DNA of 34,875 nucleotides, from assembly GCA_028823345.1 (NCBI GenBank), contig JAPKBR010000035.1:1-34875 (forward strand), in the 5' to 3' direction. This document shows, piece by piece, positions 33,305 through 34,875 of the stretch. A program made the position numbers and the translations under genes. This DNA comes from Planctomycetota bacterium. GTDB lineage: Bacteria; Planctomycetota; UBA1135; GCA-002686595. Within the stretch, counting starts at the first letter, position 1; every line of letters begins with the position of its first letter. The notes under the pieces were generated by a model. It made no database searches and had not been told where the DNA came from. It was given only the letters and a program-made list of their open reading frames with translations.

Positions 33305-34018
33305 CTAGAGCAGGAGTCGGCGCACTTCCGCCGCTCGCGATCGGCTGACAGGCACCCGGGAGCCGTCCATGAGCACAAGTTCCTTGCCCCCGTTGGCGAT
33401 GGACTGCATTTCTCTTACCTGCTCCAAACGTACAATCGCTGAACGGTGGACGCGCATGAAACCGTGGGGGAGCAGTGCGGCTTCCATTTTTCCCATGGAC
33501 TCGCGCATCAGTCGTTCCCCCGTTTGCGTGTGCAACTGGACATATTGGTCAGCGGATTCGACCCACAAGAGTTCTTGGATCATGACCACTTCCACGCGTC
33601 CTTCCCGGCGCAGTACCAGCCGCGTTCCGACTTCGTTCGGGTCTCGGCTGGCGAGTCGTTCTTCCACGCGACTGAGGGCCGCTTGGAAGCGGGCGCGGTC
33701 ATAGGGCTTGAGCAAGTAATCGATCGCTTGCACTTCGAATGCAGCCACGGCGAACTCGGGGTGGGCCGTGGCAAAGACCACCGCCGGGGGTGCCGCATTT
33801 CCCAGGGAACGCACCACCTCGATGCCACTCATGAGTGGCATTTCCACATCGAGCAAGGCCAAGTCTACCTCCCCTTGGCGAAGGCGCTCGAAGGCTTCCT
33901 TGCCGTCTCGGCAAACCGCCACCAACTTAAGGCGAGGATCGGATTCTACTAAGGACACCAACTCGCTTCGGGTGAGGGGTTCGTCGTCGGCCACCAATAC
34001 GCGCAGGCTCTCGCTCAT
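33305..34018 (-). CDS. LytTR-family response regulator
   Basis: 237 residues from ATG 34018. The receiver domain has Asp11-Asp12 in the acidic pocket, phospho-acceptor Asp57 (LALLDVEMP), Thr84 and Lys104 (LLKPYD). The C-terminal LytTR DNA-binding domain spans about 135-235 and contains the FMRVHRSAIV segment typical of the fold. The gene overlaps the upstream kinase gene by 4 bases (34015-34018), so the pair is translationally coupled. LytTR regulators control secreted or surface functions in many bacteria; here the nearest candidate targets are the two exported proteins directly downstream (32111-33166 and 31274-32041), which is inference. Confidence 0.92.
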   Translation of the reverse strand: MSESLRVLVADDEPLTRSELVSLVESDPRLKLVAVCRDGKEAFERLRQGEVDLALLDVEMPLMSGIEVVRSLGNAAPPAVVFATAHPEFAVAAFEVQAIDYLLKPYDRARFQAALSRVEERLASRDPNEVGTRLVLRREGRVEVVMIQELLWVESADQYVQLHTQTGERLMRESMGKMEAALLPHGFMRVHRSAIVRLEQVREMQSIANGGKELVLMDGSRVPVSRSRAAEVRRLLL

Positions 34019-34875
34019 GATTCCGTGTTCAGGGGCAGGCGGAGGCGCACGCGAGTGCCGCCTCCGGGCAGGTTCTCCAGCTGCATCTGAGCAGTGTCTC
34101 CAAGGGTGGCCGCCAAACGTGCGCGGGTGTTGGCAAGGCCGATCCCCTCCCCATGGCCCTGCGCCAGGACCTCGCTGGGAAATGAGCCTTGGCTGCAAGT
34201 CACATCCAAACGCAGCTGTTCCCCGGCCTCGCTGGCTTCCAGTTCGATGGTGACGGTCTCGGAGCTCTTGCTCACCGCATGGCGCACGCAATTCTCAACC
34301 AGGGGCAGCAGAATCAAGGGGGGCACTGAGCGGTTCTCTTGGGACTTTGGAATCTTGACCGTGGACTCAAGGCGCTCTCCATAACGCATTTTTTCCAGGT
34401 CGAGGTAACTCTGGCACAGGTCTCTTTCCTGGGCCAAGGTGCTTTGGCCGTCGCTGGAGCGATCGAGGGTCAACCGCAGGAGGTCCCCCAAAGTGACCAA
34501 GGCCGCGCGCGCTTCGGTGTTGCGTTCGGCTCCAACCAAGGCGCCCACCGAGTGCAGGGCGTTGAACAGGAAATGGGGACGTAGTTGGGATTCCAGAGCG
34601 GAGAGGCGCGCCTGGCCCAATTCAGCTTCGAGGGTCGCACGTTCCAAGGAGAGTTTGGCCACCCGGCGGCGGGTGTCCTGTGATCGCAGGTAGCTTGCTC
34701 CTGCGCCGCAGAGCAGGAGCAAGAAGGCATGGGTCAGGAGCCGATCCAGAAGGCCGGCGGATTGGTTGCGGGTCCCCCGCTCCATCCGGCGATCAAAGCC
34801 CATGGGGCCACGGTTCCATGCGGCGCGTTCACCACCGGCGCGTTCACCACCGGCGCGTTCACCACCGGCGCGTTC
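34015..34875 (-). CDS. LytS/YehU-type sensor histidine kinase (5' end lost at right edge)
   Basis: The conserved C-terminus is complete: the phospho-acceptor His in LRPHFLFNAL (His77 counted from the internal ATG 34803), the N-box Asn in LPLVENCVRH, and the G-box GHGEGIGLAN. One hydrophobic helix (THAFLLLLCGAGASYL) lies before the kinase core. The frame is open to the edge of the window with no stop: codons upstream of ATG 34803 encode four ERAGG-type units (15-bp tandem repeat), so the true start may lie outside. If ATG 34803 is the start, the protein has 262 residues. It is coupled to the LytTR regulator by a 4-base overlap. Confidence 0.85.
   Translation of the reverse strand, partial: ERAGGERAGGERAGGERAAWNRGPMGFDRRMERGTRNQSAGLLDRLLTHAFLLLLCGAGASYLRSQDTRRRVAKLSLERATLEAELGQARLSALESQLRPHFLFNALHSVGALVGAERNTEARAALVTLGDLLRLTLDRSSDGQSTLAQERDLCQSYLDLEKMRYGERLESTVKIPKSQENRSVPPLILLPLVENCVRHAVSKSSETVTIELEASEAGEQLRLDVTCSQGSFPSEVLAQGHGEGIGLANTRARLAATLGDTAQMQLENLPGGGTRVRLRLPLNTES
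34821..34875 (-). repeat. 15-bp tandem repeat (3.7 copies) encoding ERAGG units
   Basis: The unit CGGCGCGTTCACCAC is repeated with period 15 from 34821 to the window edge, 3 full copies and 10 bases, without a mismatch. On the minus strand in the kinase frame it encodes repeated Glu-Arg-Ala-Gly-Gly. Other frames contain TGA or are not in line with the kinase. The array probably continues beyond the window. Confidence 0.9.

Noticed and set aside
1..34875. tRNA, rRNA, CRISPR arrays, transposases, phage genes or sel genes
   Set aside because: None recognised. In particular no selA, selB, selD or tRNA-Sec is in the window, so the selenoprotein call rests on the motif alone.

Overview
The window looks like a chromosomal segment from a PVC-superphylum bacterium, most likely a Planctomycetota lineage. 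Markers for this are a very large secreted protein with the Pirellula/Verrucomicrobium-type heme-binding CxxCH domain, a DUF1080 sugar hydrolase, a secreted sulfatase, a sialate-O-acetylesterase-like protein, and many lipoproteins or signal-peptide proteins. Base composition is about 55-60% GC by eye, rising to roughly 65-70% in one gene (13001-14594). I see no phage, transposase, CRISPR, rRNA or tRNA. The taxonomic call is an inference from family content.

Layout. 1-9437 (mostly minus strand): the first codons of a secreted protein at the left edge, an M20 dipeptidase, a lipoprotein trypsin-like protease, then a carbohydrate-degradation group (DUF1080 hydrolase, 1306-residue diheme/LamG/propeller protein, duplicated SASA esterase). 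9577-12854 (plus): two small membrane proteins flanking a sulfatase, then a PhyH-type dioxygenase. 13001-14594 (minus): a frameshifted arylsulfotransferase-like lipoprotein. 15166-20051 (plus): a DEAD-box RNA helicase, TrmB, aspartate-semialdehyde dehydrogenase, and two extracytoplasmic thioredoxin-fold proteins. 20058-26033 (minus): a tight operon with an unknown secreted protein, an ABC ATPase, an FtsX-type permease, a ZnuA-like metal-binding lipoprotein, a HIT protein and dihydroorotase. 26205-28250 (plus): a secreted M28 peptidase with a PDZ domain. 28302-34875 (minus): an M1 aminopeptidase, a JAMM metalloprotease, two Gly/Arg-rich exported proteins, and a LytTR/LytS two-component pair running off the right edge.

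Most notable: the TlpA-like thioredoxin lipoprotein at 19509-20051 has an in-frame TGA (19701-19703) exactly where the first cysteine of the WCGPC motif belongs, giving W-Sec-G-P-C, and the reading frame continues perfectly to the cis-Pro region and a normal stop. This reads as a candidate selenoprotein, and hairpins that could act as a SECIS lie just downstream. Its upstream neighbour is a redoxin in which the same position is Ser (S-H-R-C), so the pair is an unusual extracytoplasmic redox module. Second in interest is the coupled ABC operon, which combines a LolD/FtsX-type (not ZnuBC-type) transporter with a ZnuA-like protein lacking the first metal-binding His. It resembles in architecture the Vibrio zrg zinc-uptake system. 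Also worth a look: a repeat-mediated-looking deletion that breaks the arylsulfotransferase gene, a SASA esterase whose second domain has lost its catalytic residues, and a 15-bp tandem repeat encoding ERAGG in the histidine kinase at the right edge.
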